Shown here piece after piece: positions 45,301-55,135 of a stretch of 64,000 bases of DNA. The stretch is from Hydractinia symbiolongicarpus (taxonomy: Eukaryota > Cnidaria > Hydrozoa > Anthoathecata > Hydractiniidae): assembly GCF_029227915.1 (NCBI RefSeq), contig NC_079882.1, positions 28,884,001-28,948,000 of the forward strand. The letters run 5' to 3'. Within the stretch, counting starts at the first letter, position 1. Every line of letters starts with the position of its first letter. The position numbers and the translations under genes were made by a program. The notes beneath the pieces are model-generated. The model searched no databases and was not told the DNA's origin. It worked only from the letters and a program-made list of their open reading frames with translations.

Positions 45301-45938
45301 GGTACGTTTTTTTCGCCTTTGAACTATTATATAATTTGAATTCATGATGACTTTTGTACCGAAGTTAATGTATATAAATCTGTTTGAGTCGAAGTTTACC
45401 TTCTCAATCCTTTAGAGCAATTCATTATTTTTTCCACACATTGCTTGTCGTCACGACCGATTCATGTTTCTCCTTCCCTATTTCCCTAAAAGAGTTGTTC
45501 TTTAGCGATAATATAGTTTTTTTAAATTAAACTAAGAAAATGTGAAGACTTATCGGAGCAATATAAAAAATTGAGGCTGGTATTATCAATTCTTTTATAG
45601 AATGCAAGCTTCAATTCCACAAAGAGCTGAAAGAATTTGCAAATGAAACTATCGAAGAATTCCGTGATTTGGTCGAACGAGTTGAAGATAAAATCGAAAG
45701 GCTTAATTACAAACACGGAAAAGAATTGCTAAAGATGCGAACAGCTATGTCAAAGAAGTATGGTGTCAACTTTAAGTTTGTGAAACCAAGCGAGTTAGGT
45801 GTATCATTGGAAAAGATTTTAGAATACAAGGAGGATGTAAAGAATAGACCGAAAGTACCATTCTCGGTTAAAATGAGAAGAATTGGAGTAACTATTAGTG
45901 GTGTATTTTCGCGCATCACTCGACTTTTCAAACGCTAA
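30162..45938 (+). CDS. FN3-repeat, K+-filter ionotropic-receptor-like channel (5' incomplete)
   Basis: There are 22 exons: 30162-30332, 30402-30698, 31623-31916, 31998-32294, 32460-32762, 33002-33167, 33251-33378, 33458-33760, 33836-34135, 34306-34483, 34584-34729, 35746-35962, 36501-36649, 36818-37108, 38618-38926, 39042-39505, 40110-40204, 42310-42469, 44466-44532, 44722-44984, 45064-45301 and 45601-45938 (stop TAA). They join in frame to about 1,723 residues. The order is a TSP1-like cysteine exon, eleven FN3 domains, an S1-like lobe, TM1, a pore loop with TVGYG, TM3, an S2-like lobe, TM4 and a cytoplasmic tail. It should sit in the plasma membrane and pass K+. GluR0 of cyanobacteria and a rotifer receptor (AvGluR1) also pair receptor lobes with this filter, but I know of none with FN3 repeats. 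The donor at 35962 is weak. The start codon and signal peptide are not seen. Confidence 0.85.
30402..38926 (+). other. Eleven fibronectin type III domains
   Basis: The domains are encoded by exons 30402, 31623, 31998, 32460, 33002+33251, 33458, 33836, 34306+34584, 35746+36501, 36818 and 38618. Each has the conserved Trp of strand B (for example HIEWDS, LIKWNS, VNWTEL, SISWEL, LIQWEHIP) and a Tyr/aromatic plus 'AATxxGxGxxS' end (VAAATRAGIGPRS, ITVWT). Eight are single phase 1-1 exons and three are split by one phase-2 intron, the classic FN3 exon pattern. Many NXT/NXS sites fit an extracellular array. The ninth contains RQRRD, a possible basic cleavage site. It is likely an adhesive or spacer ectodomain; ligands are unknown. 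Confidence 0.9.
37841..37918. repeat. Short tandem duplication in an FN3 intron
   Basis: CCATACTACTATATTTAAAA and ACATAAAT are present twice with a shorter partial copy between them. It lies in the 1.5-kb intron 37109-38617 and looks like local slippage. Confidence 0.8.
39042..39505 (+). other. S1-like ligand-binding lobe and first transmembrane helix
   Basis: A phase-1 acceptor at 39041 follows a pyrimidine tract. The exon begins ETCHVPQAKLILNYM and has PPYVDYPKGN...EGIVMDL, matching the 'PPYV...GxxxDL' start of periplasmic-binding-protein-like receptor lobes. It ends with the hydrophobic helix FSTLPICALYFILNWFFGA. The S1 part is short (about 115 residues), and the usual 'TxxR' ligand-binding Arg segment is not recognisable; the corresponding place reads HYSLVVTTTSPGFIILE. 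Ligand identity, or whether a ligand is bound at all, is therefore open. Confidence 0.75.
40622..40915 (+). repeat. tRNA-derived SINE in the filter intron
   Basis: AGTGGTAGAGCGCTTACTA resembles a pol III A box and GGGTTCAAACCCAGG, about 30 bases later, a B box. A non-tRNA body follows, ending in CCCCCTTCGCAGGACC and an AAAAAAATTCAATAAACTG tail. A 3' fragment of the same family lies at 8130-8228. The plus-strand frame 40657-40917 is spurious. Confidence 0.8.
41280..41700. repeat. TTCGCGAAAGTTTATCTCGCG array in the filter intron
   Basis: Degenerate units of about 45-60 bases carry TTCGCGAAAGTTTATCTCGC followed by GAAA and an AATTTTTTC or GTTTCTTC spacer. CpG and the TCGCGA palindrome are dense in an AT-rich setting. 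It is closed by a 22-base T run (about 41667-41688). Confidence 0.85.
42985..43080. repeat. TTTCGCGG dispersed repeat
   Basis: TATTCGCGG, ATTTCGCGGGGAC, TTTTTCGCGGATGAG and AATTTCGCGGATAAGG follow one another. The same TTCGCGG words recur at 43563, 54399-54500, 55065-55130 and 63948-63972, so this is a dispersed family in the window. Confidence 0.75.
43849..44151. mobile_element. pogo-like MITE, TA-flanked
   Basis: The left end CAGTAGACTCTCGATATAAC and the right end GGGAGTCAACTG (reverse complement CAGTTGACTCCCGATAAGTC) are inverted relatives. TA stands on each side (43847-43848 and 44152-44153). The internal CGTTATATCGAGGGTTC is typical of pogo/Tigger termini as I recall them. The 303-bp element has no coding capacity and sits in the intron 42470-44465 of the channel gene. 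Confidence 0.8.
44466..45301 (+). other. S2-like lobe and last transmembrane helix
   Basis: Exons 44466-44532, 44722-44984 and 45064-45301 encode MLALYGSAEYTYGKKR, then YYSYEELFEPLKNKTVKYAL and LDRYVAEIL, then DFGVAAFG. The order 'SYEELxxxLKxxxVxAxLxDxxVAxxL...xGxA' is the S2 lobe of bacterial and receptor-type binding domains. A linker rich in Thr and Glu leads to the final helix RIVLIMWLVFIVIGLIYEAI, after which basic residues (RRNKLAKLKRK) mark the cytoplasmic side. Confidence 0.8.
45601..45938 (+). other. Cytoplasmic coiled-coil-like, basic tail
   Basis: The last exon begins CKLQFHKELKEFANETIEEF and goes on with charged heptad-like sequence (LVERVEDKIERLNYKHGKEL), then a basic C-terminus (RITRLFKR). 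It could mediate oligomer assembly or anchoring. I see no named domain. The stop codon is at 45936-45938. Confidence 0.65.
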
Positions 45939-47693
45939 CAACTTGGCAGATAAACTCACCTCAGGATCCGCTTATAAACTCACTCTTTTTATCACCGTTT
46001 TAACTTTATTTGGAATCTAAACTTTCCTGCTTGTGTTATATATTCGAACTCAAACAAAATCGGTTAATCTTTCGAGAGATGCACTGGTCAGATATCGAAT
46101 TTGATTTTTTTTTTTTTGTTATTAAATACAACCTTTTCTACCGGTACTCTTTGTTGGTAGATACCAAATCAGATTGCGCATTAACCCACTCATATAAACT
46201 AAATAAAATAGTATCAAACTCTAAGAAAGCAGAATTTTTACGCAACTTTTCCACTTTATGTGCAAACGCGGAGTCAATTTATTTCGCATTTATTTATTTA
46301 TCCTCATTTTTTTATTTTAATTTTCTCTTTTAACTTAAAAAATATATAATCATTTGAATGCATTTTGATCGCTAAAGGTAAATAGCGACCGATGTTCTGA
46401 CGTCATGGACCAACTGAAGTAAGGTCCATGCAAACAACTGAACAATTGTTCAAATTACCACTGAAAATTTACTGTATAAACTTTACGATCTTTCACATTT
46501 GTAGAGGTATCATAATGGTTTAGATGGTAAAAAAAAAGCTTTTCTATATATTTGTCACAATTTTTTAACATATTTATTAATTTATAATATTTATAATATT
46601 TCCTAAAAAAATTATTATATTTACAAAAGCATTTTTAGAATTTACTTGGACACAAAAATATTATTTCGGGAATTTTCTTGCTTAAGGCTTGGCTTAAAAA
46701 GAAAGAAAAAATATTTTGCAATTTTTTGGAGTTTAGCAGATATTTTGAACTTATGAAACTTTCTCCTTTGACTCATTCTCGTCTCCAGAGCTCTTTGAGA
46801 TTAAAACCTCGAAAGTAGTTTATCTCAAAGAGCTCTGGGGACGAGAATGGATATAAGAACGATGTGACGTAATGCGTTGTGGTGTAATGCATTGTGATGC
46901 ATCATTTTTTGCAAAATATATAACAACACAGAAAAATGTATAAATATTGTATTCACTCTTTTTTTAGGTTGAATAAAAATGTTTGCACCAATCACGTTGT
47001 TATAATATGACTAAATATAAAGCCTATACCATATCTGTTTCTTCCTGCAATATACACATGCGAAAACACAGAACAACATAAAAATGAAAAAATGAGCTAA
47101 TTTTTAGTAGTAGTAGTGGTAGTGGTAAACTATGTGTGATGAAAGCCTGCAACTGGGTTGTTATAAGTGACTAGTTTGTAATTTTTTCAGTTAACCAGCT
47201 AGGTATACTGCCTTTAAATGTAACTGTATGACATGCGTAGATAGATAGCTGGCTTATTCAAACAAACGTGCAATTTCAATCAAAATTAGTCATATTGCTT
47301 TCTATAGTGTCAGTTGACCTATTATGTAACGGATTTGATGCCTGGTCTATTTTTACCAAGTTTTTATGCTAAACTGATATTCCACACACTTGTGATTTTA
47401 GATTTCATATTGCACTTCTTTAGGAAAGTTGGACTTTAAACCCCTCATTCTCAGTATTGAAATGTTAACGTATAATGGATTTTTTGAGTGATTTAAAGCT
47501 TCCTGCGGTATGTTCTTGCTTATTTTTATGCTTCATTTTGAGCCATCTAGGTATGTTTGAAAAAAATATTAGTTCCAAAATATGTCAAATAAGATAGATT
47601 GAACGTTCATGATAAAATAAATTTAAATTTACAGTGATTCAGTCCAATATTTTAAATTTTAGATATAAAAACTTTAAAAACACAAAATATTTA
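45939..47693. other. 3' flank of the channel gene; no further gene
   Basis: It contains the probable 3' UTR; AATAAA occurs at 46202-46207. A plus-strand open frame at 46010-46333 is T-rich and chance-like. The sequence is otherwise AT-rich apart from the hairpin at 46774-46849. Confidence 0.5.
46774..46849. repeat. 27-bp inverted repeat (CTCGTCCCCAGAGCTC family)
   Basis: The arms 46774-46800 and 46823-46849 are inverted copies with one mismatch around a 22-base spacer. The core CTCGT(C/T)(C/T)CCAGAGCTCTT recurs singly at 19106, 20199 (inverted) and 55788. It is likely a minimal foldback or MITE remnant of a family common in cnidarians. Confidence 0.85.
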
Positions 47694-47811
47694 CTCGAAC
47701 CATAGTCACAAGAAAAAGAATAGTCTGGGTAATCGGCCATTCCGGGCCGTATCGTAAAGAGACTTCAAAAAACTGGGGTGGCCGGAATATAAGGGCACCA
47801 AAGTTTAAAAA

Positions 47812-49001
47812 ATGGCTGCGGCTGCAGAGGATTTCCTTTATGGTGAAGATCTGGATGCTATTTTGGAGGCAATAGATGAAGATTTTTTACAAAGTAATAC
47901 TGAGTTTGAAGTGGAACTAACTTCAGTAATTGACGAAATACCCAAACAAAAGGCCAAGGTTACATTTACCTGTAGTTTGTGCTCTAAAGTTTGTGTATCA
48001 CAAAGGGGGTTATCTCGCCACAACAACACTAAGCACAGTAAAGAAAAGGAAAGTGATGCAAGTTTGGAAGCTGAACAGGTTCTGCATCCACTGTATTTTA
48101 AGCGATATATCGAGGATTCAATAATAAAATTGACAGGTGATGAATGTTATCCCTCTGAAATCACAAACGAATTCAAGTTTTTTAAAATTGGTAGCCTTGA
48201 CAATGTTTTGCCATCATACAGTCTGGTAAAAAATGTTATCAAATCTTTTGATGGAGATGCTGAAAAGTTTTATCCATTATTTTATAAAAATATTTTGGAC
48301 ATGGAGCACCCCTTTGGAGCAAGTCTAAGCCACAACTGTACTGTTCTTCTAGGATTTGAGTTAGCAAATCAAGTATGTGTCACTTGTCTAAGTCTGATTT
48401 CAAGGATGTTTTGCAAGTTCCAAATAAACCACACACCTTTTCAGATAAGGAAACGTCCATCATATCCTATCTTAGTGGATACATCTTTAGTACTATGTAT
48501 CGGCGAATACGTTTCTCCTCAAAAAACACATGTCAACAAATATATCATCAACAGTATTTGGCAGTTCTTCTGGCTGGAAAATCTGATGACACAGAAGATA
48601 TACCAGAGTATAAATTGGTTAATGCTAGGGATCGTGGTGGTCTATGGAAAGTCAGAAAAGAGATAATTTTAATTTTTACAGCTGCCGAGGAATATTTTCG
48701 ATCATATACCAATAAAGGGTGCAGTAAAATTGATAGCAAGGAAATAGTTTCCTTTCTTATGAAAAATTTTAATGTGAAGTCAAATTTCACGAAAATAGTT
48801 AACCTCTGCGATGTATCACTGAAAAAAGAAGTTTCTTTAAATCTTCTAGAAGACCTACTTATGCTATATGTCAGAGTGAGAACATTTTCTTTTGTCAAAG
48901 ATAAAATGCAGCTTCACAAAATATCGGCCGATACAAAGAGATCAAAATCTCTACGCACAGAATTAAAGAAGAAATCATCCACCCTGGATCAAGGTCATTG
49001 A
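47812..49001 (+). pseudogene. C2H2-finger partner protein of the P-like element
   Basis: ATG at 47812 (MAAAAEDFLYGEDLDAILEA) starts an acidic N-terminus. A C2H2 finger follows near residues 54-77: CSLCSKVCVSQRGLSRH, then H. The first frame is good to about 48370. The matching protein continues in another frame (48375-49001) with HLSKSDFKDVLQVPN, IISYLSGYIF and a basic C-terminus, so a small indel or an unusual intron lies near 48370 (a GTATGT donor-like site is present there). I recall this protein as a regular partner of THAP/P-like transposases in cnidarians. Its role is unknown; DNA binding is inferred from the finger. Confidence 0.65.
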
Positions 49002-49224
49002 AAGTACTGCAACCACTAACAAAACAGCTATTTTTATAGCTACACACCTATAAAAATCATTACCTATGGCATTATTAGCACATAGCTGGATAGCTAGTTA
49101 CTAGCATATAGCTAGCTAGGCTAGCGAGAGGCATAAGTGTAACTGTTTTAAAGCCAAGTATAATGTTTTTAAGAATGTGTGGCTATAAAAATAGCCGTTT
49201 TTTTAAGTGTTTTTCTTCATAGTT

Positions 49225-51972
49225 TTTTCTTTTTTCTGCAAGGAACAGGTTCATCACTAAAATCCACTACAGCATTACCAGCTACATTTCCTCCAGAAAT
49301 AGGCCTGAAGATTTTTTGGTTCCTGATAGTGTTATCATTGTAGCCAAAATCACGCATTGTCTTTTCGTGCTCCCATGGATCTCTGACGACCAAAATAATT
49401 CTCTAAGGGATCTTGACATAAACGTTCAGTAAGAATATAAGGCACATTATTATTTACTAAAAACTGAACCAACTCTATAATAGAATTGACAGTTATTTTG
49501 AGGCCTTCATATGTCTGCCAAGATATAAACATATTTGACTTTGCGTTTTTAAAAAAATCACCTGGTCGTTCCTCAATGGACTTTAACCAATCTTCAAAAT
49601 ATTGAAGGAAAACTTTACGTAGCCATACAAAGCGTGCGTCATCGACTGATGAAAATGGAACAAGAAATGGTTTCCTCTTTTGCTTGTATTCTTCCGTGTT
49701 TCGGATGTTCAAAATATCGAAGAACCCATCCATCATCTCGCAAAACTTAGCAGTACCACCTGCTTCTGGAGGGCCATAATTATTCAAACTTGTACTGACT
49801 GTTGAACTCAAAACTTGTGCTGCTAGCTTAACATTCATTACAGAAAAAGATGATAATTTAATGTGATCATGTGATAATTTAGGTAGAAGGTGTAATCCAC
49901 ATTCACGATCCTCATAAAATATATCAGCCATGTGATTCCAAATGAGGAACATTCCATCATTCCACATAAACCTTGTGCATCTACCAGCACCAGAGTTTGA
50001 CAAGCAATTACGAGCAGTTTTTATCAGATGAGGTGGATCAGAGAGAAAGTAGATGTATCGTTTTTCAGCACTAAAATAATTTACTGTGCGTACTGTGTAA
50101 CATCAACATCTGGATTTATATCGTCAGCTTTTGTTAAGTTGAAATGCATACGGAAAAGCTTCCTGTTTGGTGATGCTCCATCACATGTTGCGGCAACTAC
50201 TTTTAGATTGCATTGTAGTTCACATATGCCAACTGCTTTCCAAAACAAAGGAAACATTTGACTTGCTGTAGCTCCAGTTGTTGCAAAATTAGCCAGACTG
50301 AACTTAAAAGGGTTTACGATACTCCGAACAAGAAAAACCAAAACATGGGATGCTAACTTTTACACTTTTTGTAATGTTGCATAGTTTATATTTATGTCTC
50401 CGAGATCGACAAATCCAATTAGTTCGCCTGTATGTTTATCCCAGACTAAATTTTCTTGGATTTTCATTTCGTCGAATAAAAGGACAACAAACTTTTCAAT
50501 GTCACTGAAATGCTCAACTTTAATTTTTAATTCTTCAACTATACTTTTATTGAATCCTCGTTGTGGATGGATGTAGTTCTTATAATCTCTCAATCTACGT
50601 CGACTAGGTAGAATCACAAAACCAGTACCAGATTTTTCATCATAACGGATATCATCAAAAGTAGCTGGTGACTTTGCTGCCAATGACAAACAATATCTAA
50701 TTACCATTGGGTGGTAACGGACACCAGTTTTTGTAGACGACAAATACTTTTGTTGCTCCTCCCAGAAGAATTTCATGAATGGAGAAATTTTCGATGTATT
50801 GGTGTTTGACATAATGGTTTTTAAATCTGAACCTAGCTCTGAACTAACAGGGACTGAAGAAGAAGATATTTCCTCTTGTAGCAATTTTATTTCATGTTTT
50901 AATGACATGTTCTCAATTTTCAAGGACTTGTTTTCTTCACGTACATTGCGAAGCCTTAGCACAACACGTTCTGGTGATGTTAACGAAATTGGTGCATTTA
51001 ACTTTGCTGGAACAGTCAAATTTGTTGATAAACGTTTTACAGATTTTTGCGACTTTTAAGCAGCACTGTCACATTGCATGCACATTTTTTCATCGTTAAA
51101 TTGTAACAGTGAACAATGCATAGATCGATGATATTCTGACTGTTGTAAGGGTATTTCATCAGAATGAAGACAAAAATTTTTCGAGATGTTATGTTTCTTT
51201 AAGTGGTGTGAATGTACAAATGACAAATCAATAACTCCAGGACAGAATTTGTAGGTGGATACAACTTTTATTAAATTTGACAGTGTAATATTTCGGACTG
51301 ATCGTTTATATGTACTGTATATTTCGTGATCATCAGCAAGACTCCATGTATAGCCTAGAATAGTAAATGACAAACTATCGTCAACATATATTTCAAACTG
51401 TGCACTGGAATGAATTTCATCGCACATCCAAACCTTTACTAAGTCTGGAGATATATCTACACTCCAACTCTCTGGAAGCTTTAGTGATTTTACTCGGCCG
51501 ATGAAGTTGTCAAAGGATTGATAGAATATGTGTTGGTTTTGATCAACAGTTATTGTACTGTTTCTTTTCACAGCAATCTTTTCAGCAGAAGGTCTTGGCT
51601 TGACTGATGTGCTAAATAAAAATATAATTTACTGTAAATATATATTTTTCCTGTGGTCATATTTTCTGTATATGCATAAATGTTTATAAATAGCTAGCTA
51701 TATACGTATCTGTACAAAAAAATATATGGTCTCATACCTGGAAGAGGGAATGCTTTTTATTGGTAAATTTAGTGTTGGAATAGATCCTGGAATTAGTGTT
51801 CTTCTTTTTTCATCTTATTATCAACAACACGATCCTTCGTAATCACAGCAATAAGTTTCTGTCTCCAAGATGTGTTGTACTCATCATTTCCTTGTGGAAT
51901 ACAAAATATTGAGATGCCAGTAGTTCTTCTCGAAGTAGAGCAACCAAAAATCGAACAATTAGCACCAGGCAT
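49225..51972 (-). pseudogene. THAP9/P-element-type transposase, broken
   Basis: Exon 1 (51972-51738) begins MPGANCSIFGCSTSRRTTG, a THAP-like zinc domain start. It lacks the later C..H pair and shifts frame before LIPGSIPTLNLP. An intron (51737-51612, GTATGA...TTTAG) precedes exon 2. The sequence continues through 51571-51056, a stop, then a leucine-zipper-like coil (ENKSLKIENMSLKHEIKLLQ). The RNase-H-like core LLFDEMKIQENLVWDKHTGE and GFVDLGD carries the first acidic catalytic pair. A second in-frame stop lies near 50357-50359 and a frameshift near 50095. Then come YFLSDPPHLIKTARN and LENYFGRQR, a frameshift near 49350, and a C-terminal tail to 49225. The domain order matches THAP9; the copy is inactive. 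Confidence 0.85.
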
Positions 51973-52170
51973 AGCAAATTACAGCATAAATGAAAAATTA
52001 CTTTAAAAAAATATAAGCTTCGCTAAGGTTTCCCGCTTGTTTTTTAAATTTTGGTGCCCCTAAAAGTAGTCTGGGTACTAGAAATGTAGGAACCCGAGTT
52101 ATTTGCCGGGAGCAGAGCGCGTTGGCACGAGTCTCCAGACTATTCTTTTTCTTGTGACTATGCTCGAACC

Positions 52171-52889
52171 AAAGAGGTTTAAAGAGAGAAGATATATCTC
52201 ATAGTTTCTATTAAAACAATCCGTTGGCGATTTGCTGGTTGCTGTATTGTTTTCACATTCAGTTTTGTAAACAAAATGTTTTGAAATTTCGCGCGTAAAT
52301 CATAAAAGTAACCGTTGCTCATTGTTATTTCTGCATAATTATAAATTATTCTTCTAGCGATAAACTTGTTTATTTTGTAATTCGAACGTTCAAAATCAGT
52401 TTTTAAACATTTCTGGTGGTATATGCAGAAAATAAGTAAAATCAGCCGAATATGAGGGTTATTTTTTGAAAATTATGATAAAATAAAAATAAAAAAACAA
52501 TCTCAGAAAGTAAGAACGCAAAGAAAAAAAGTTAATCATCGCCCAACGAAAAACGCTTAATTAGAGATAGTAACAAATGATTAATATTTTTTTTTGTTCT
52601 ATGAAAGAAACAATAGTCACCGAACACCGATTCTATGACGAAAATTCATTAACATTGAAGAAAAAACTATGTACCAATATGCTACCTCTCCTGCAGTAAT
52701 ATTTTTTTAAAGTTTTATCAACCTTTTAACTGACGCTGTGTTAGAAGGGAACATACAGAAATATCTACAAGATAAAAATTATATCATGTATTAGGACAAC
52801 AATTTACACAAGCTGAATCGTTTTGCAAGTTGAAAAAATAAACTTTGCCAGCTTTAATTTTTGTAGTTCAACAGCGCCATGTATTTTAC
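52171..52889. other. No gene seen
   Basis: AT-rich spacer between the P-like element and the TTAA-flanked element. Nothing supported. Confidence 0.5.
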
Positions 52890-52893
52890 TTAA

Positions 52894-53575
52894 AGGTTAC
52901 CTCCCGAGCAAAAATAAGTTGCATTAAAATGATCCACAACAACATGTTATTCGGCAAAATAACAATGTTTTTCCCTATATTTACAGAATAAAGGAGTACC
53001 ATTGGAAAAGAAATTGACTTACTGCGGTTTAGCTACCTCTCCAAACCCTAGTCACGCGGGCATTATGAAAACGGTAAAAAATGCTTACATCAGCAATGTT
53101 ACGTCATCACGAGATAAGCTACTGCCCAGAACGAAAATTGTAGTAAAGATTATGCAGACTTTTCACTTACCCCGCCCCCCTTTTCCTGTATTATAAAGTG
53201 AATTATAAAAGCATGCAGAAGTAAAAACAAATTTTTAAGGAAATTATTAAGTACTGTAATTGTTTGAATAAACCCCCCCCCCCCCCTTCTATTAAACGAA
53301 CCCCCTCGAATAGCCGCCCCTCCTTTTCAGTCATTTTTTAAATAGACGCCCCCCTGTTTATGCGAGGCGTTAGTAAAAGTATACTTACCTACTTTTTTCC
53401 TAAACCTTAGGTTTAAGGTTGAAACGGACGCGAAGCCCATGGTTATGTGGAAGTGTGGTATTTTTTTAATTCCTTATAACTTTCAAAAACAACATTTTTA
53501 GTAGAAAGGGATGTTTTATTAACTATATTCTACTTACCTATTAAGCACAACTTGTTTGTGCTCGGGAGGTAACCT
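52894..53575. mobile_element. TTAA-flanked inverted-repeat element (piggyBac/Kolobok-type MITE)
   Basis: The left end AGGTTACCTCCCGAGCA is inverted at the right end (TGCTCGGGAGGTAACCT), and TTAA stands on both sides (52890-52893 and 53576-53579). Similarity extends inward (AAATAAGTTG and CAACTTGTTT). The 682-bp body has no credible gene. It includes a 14-base C run at about 53273-53286. The TTAA duplication points to the piggyBac or Kolobok superfamilies. Confidence 0.85.
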
Positions 53576-53579
53576 TTAA

Positions 53580-53970
53580 TAGGTTTTTTAAAAGTTCTGC
53601 TTTGTCGTTAAAACTCTCGTCTCACTCTCGGCATGTAAAAGTACAGCAAAAAGCGGTGCAACGGATGGGTTTATAGGAGCACGTAAACAAAAGAAATATG
53701 AATAGAATTCAAGTGGACGTTGCTCAGATGTATCTGTAACAGGTCTGACTGTTTTAATGAATAGAAAATTTGAAAAAAATCTCAGTGTTTTGCAAATAAA
53801 TAATTTGAATACTTCTACAAAATTATTATTTTACGATTTTGCATACAAAAGGGGTGGTAAAATGGTTTGCATTGTTGAGCTTTGTTTGTAAGAACTTGGC
53901 GGCTGAAATGATGCCCTTTTTTTATTTTTTAATAGTTACTAAAAACGCAAAACTGAGCACTCAGGCTATA
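53580..53970. other. No gene seen
   Basis: Spacer between two inverted-repeat elements; nothing supported. Confidence 0.5.
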
Positions 53971-53972
53971 TT

Positions 53973-54185
53973 CACACATTGAGGATAGATGTCGTTCCGA
54001 AATAATTTTTGTTGCGGGTAGGCCTCGCGTTCACACGGATTCGAAGCTATCCGATATGCGAAACGGGATGATTCCGTTCCGCTATAAATAGTAAAATGAT
54101 TTCGCTCCTCTGGTTTTCGAAAAACATGTTTACACGTCATTCCGGAACAAAACGATTCCGAAATGAAACCTATCCGCAATGTGTG
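53973..54185. mobile_element. Small inverted-repeat element
   Basis: CACACATTGAGGATAG at 53973-53988 is inverted at 54170-54185 (CTATCCGCAATGTGTG) with one mismatch. The interior is rich in CCGATATGCGAAACGGG and TTCCGAAAT words that are themselves partly inverted. It is non-coding; the family is not identified. Confidence 0.65.
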
Positions 54186-54389
54186 AGTCTCAAAGTAGCT
54201 TAAAAATTTCCCATCCCAGCTGCTTTTAAGAATGGTATGATAATCGGTTACTTAATTATCTAGAGCACGATTTTACTAAAACTTTCCATAGACGAATATT
54301 GCTGTTGGAGAATATACTAGATATATTAAGTCAATATTTAGAATTTGTTAAAAAGAAATAAAATTCAACAAAATCACTACCTTTTAGTC

Positions 54390-54505
54390 AGAAAATTTCG
54401 CGACATTTTAATTTCGCGATAAAAATTTTGGGACAATTTCGCGATTTTTTTTTCGCGGTTTGTAGCCTTGAATTTTTTTCGCGACATTTAATTTTCGCGA
54501 ATTTC
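54390..54505. repeat. TTTCGCGA/TTTCGCGG repeat
   Basis: TTTCGCGACATTTTAATTTC, GCGATAAAAATTTT and TTTTCGCGGTTTG alternate. The same words return at 55060-55135, and related arrays occur at 41280-41700 and 42985-43080. Confidence 0.75.
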
Positions 54506-55059
54506 ATAGAGTTACGGAGTTGAGGAAAAACAAAATATGATTTTAAGTACGTTTGCTACTCTAATAATGACATCTGTAAAAGGAAGCTTTTTTTCATAAA
54601 AGCTCAATGTTATAATCAATAAGGTAGCGGAAGAACCTTTATTTTTGATCAAGCGATAGTACAACCTTTCAACTCGCCTCGGCGTTTGCCTAAATAATGG
54701 TATTGACGTTAATAATGTGCCTATACCGGTTGAAAATCGAAGCTTCTCCACTGCCATAGGTAAATATTGAAGTGAATTTTAATGATGTAACATCAACAGA
54801 CAAAATATACTCTCGATAAGAGTTTGTATAGTAGATGTTTTATGTTTATACGAACATAACAAACACGAATGTCCTTTGCTTTCAGCTTTACACAGCATGA
54901 TACACCAAATTTCTAACATTTCTAAAATTGTGTTTAAAAGTGCATTTCTTCCTTAATTTTCCCGGGTTTTATCAAACTGGGTATCACCAGAATTACTTTG
55001 TTGCGAAAATTTTACATCTACTACCCTGTGGAGTCTAAAAAATGAAGAAGAAAAGTAAA

Positions 55060-55135
55060 TATTTCGCGGTTTTTATTTTCGTGATTTCGTCAATTAAATT
55101 TTTTTCGCGGCATTTTAAATTCGCGAAAATTCTTA
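55060..55135. repeat. TTTCGCGG repeat, further copy
   Basis: ATTTCGCGGTTTTTATTTTC, GTGATTTCGTC and TTTTTCGCGGCATTTTAAAT match the family at 54390. Confidence 0.7.

Larger units (their letters stand above)
47701..52162. mobile_element. P-element-like transposon with two convergent genes
   Basis: Perfect 28-bp terminal inverted repeats lie at 47701-47728 (CATAGTCACAAGAAAAAGAA...) and 52135-52162. The flanks share CTCGAAC (47694-47700 and 52163-52169; eight bases, CTCGAACC, if the first base of the left end is shared), which fits the 8-bp duplication known for P elements. A subterminal inverted GGGCACCAAA occurs at 47793 and 52050. Inside are a plus-strand C2H2-finger gene (47812-49001) and a minus-strand THAP transposase (51972-49225). 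Both carry frame breaks, so this copy is not autonomous, yet the perfect ends suggest fairly recent insertion. Confidence 0.9.

Noticed and set aside
39042-45938. Bacterial contamination or transfer as the source of the TVGYG receptor core
   Set aside because: The core is divided by at least six introns with metazoan splice signals and is in phase with the FN3 exons. An ancient origin is possible, but recent contamination is not.
46010-46333. 107-codon plus-strand ORF after the channel gene
   Set aside because: T-rich sequence with a low-complexity Phe/Tyr/Leu translation, lying in the probable 3' UTR.
53273-53286. C run as a regulatory or G-quadruplex element
   Set aside because: A single homopolymer inside a MITE; no spaced G or C tracts beyond it to support a specific structure.
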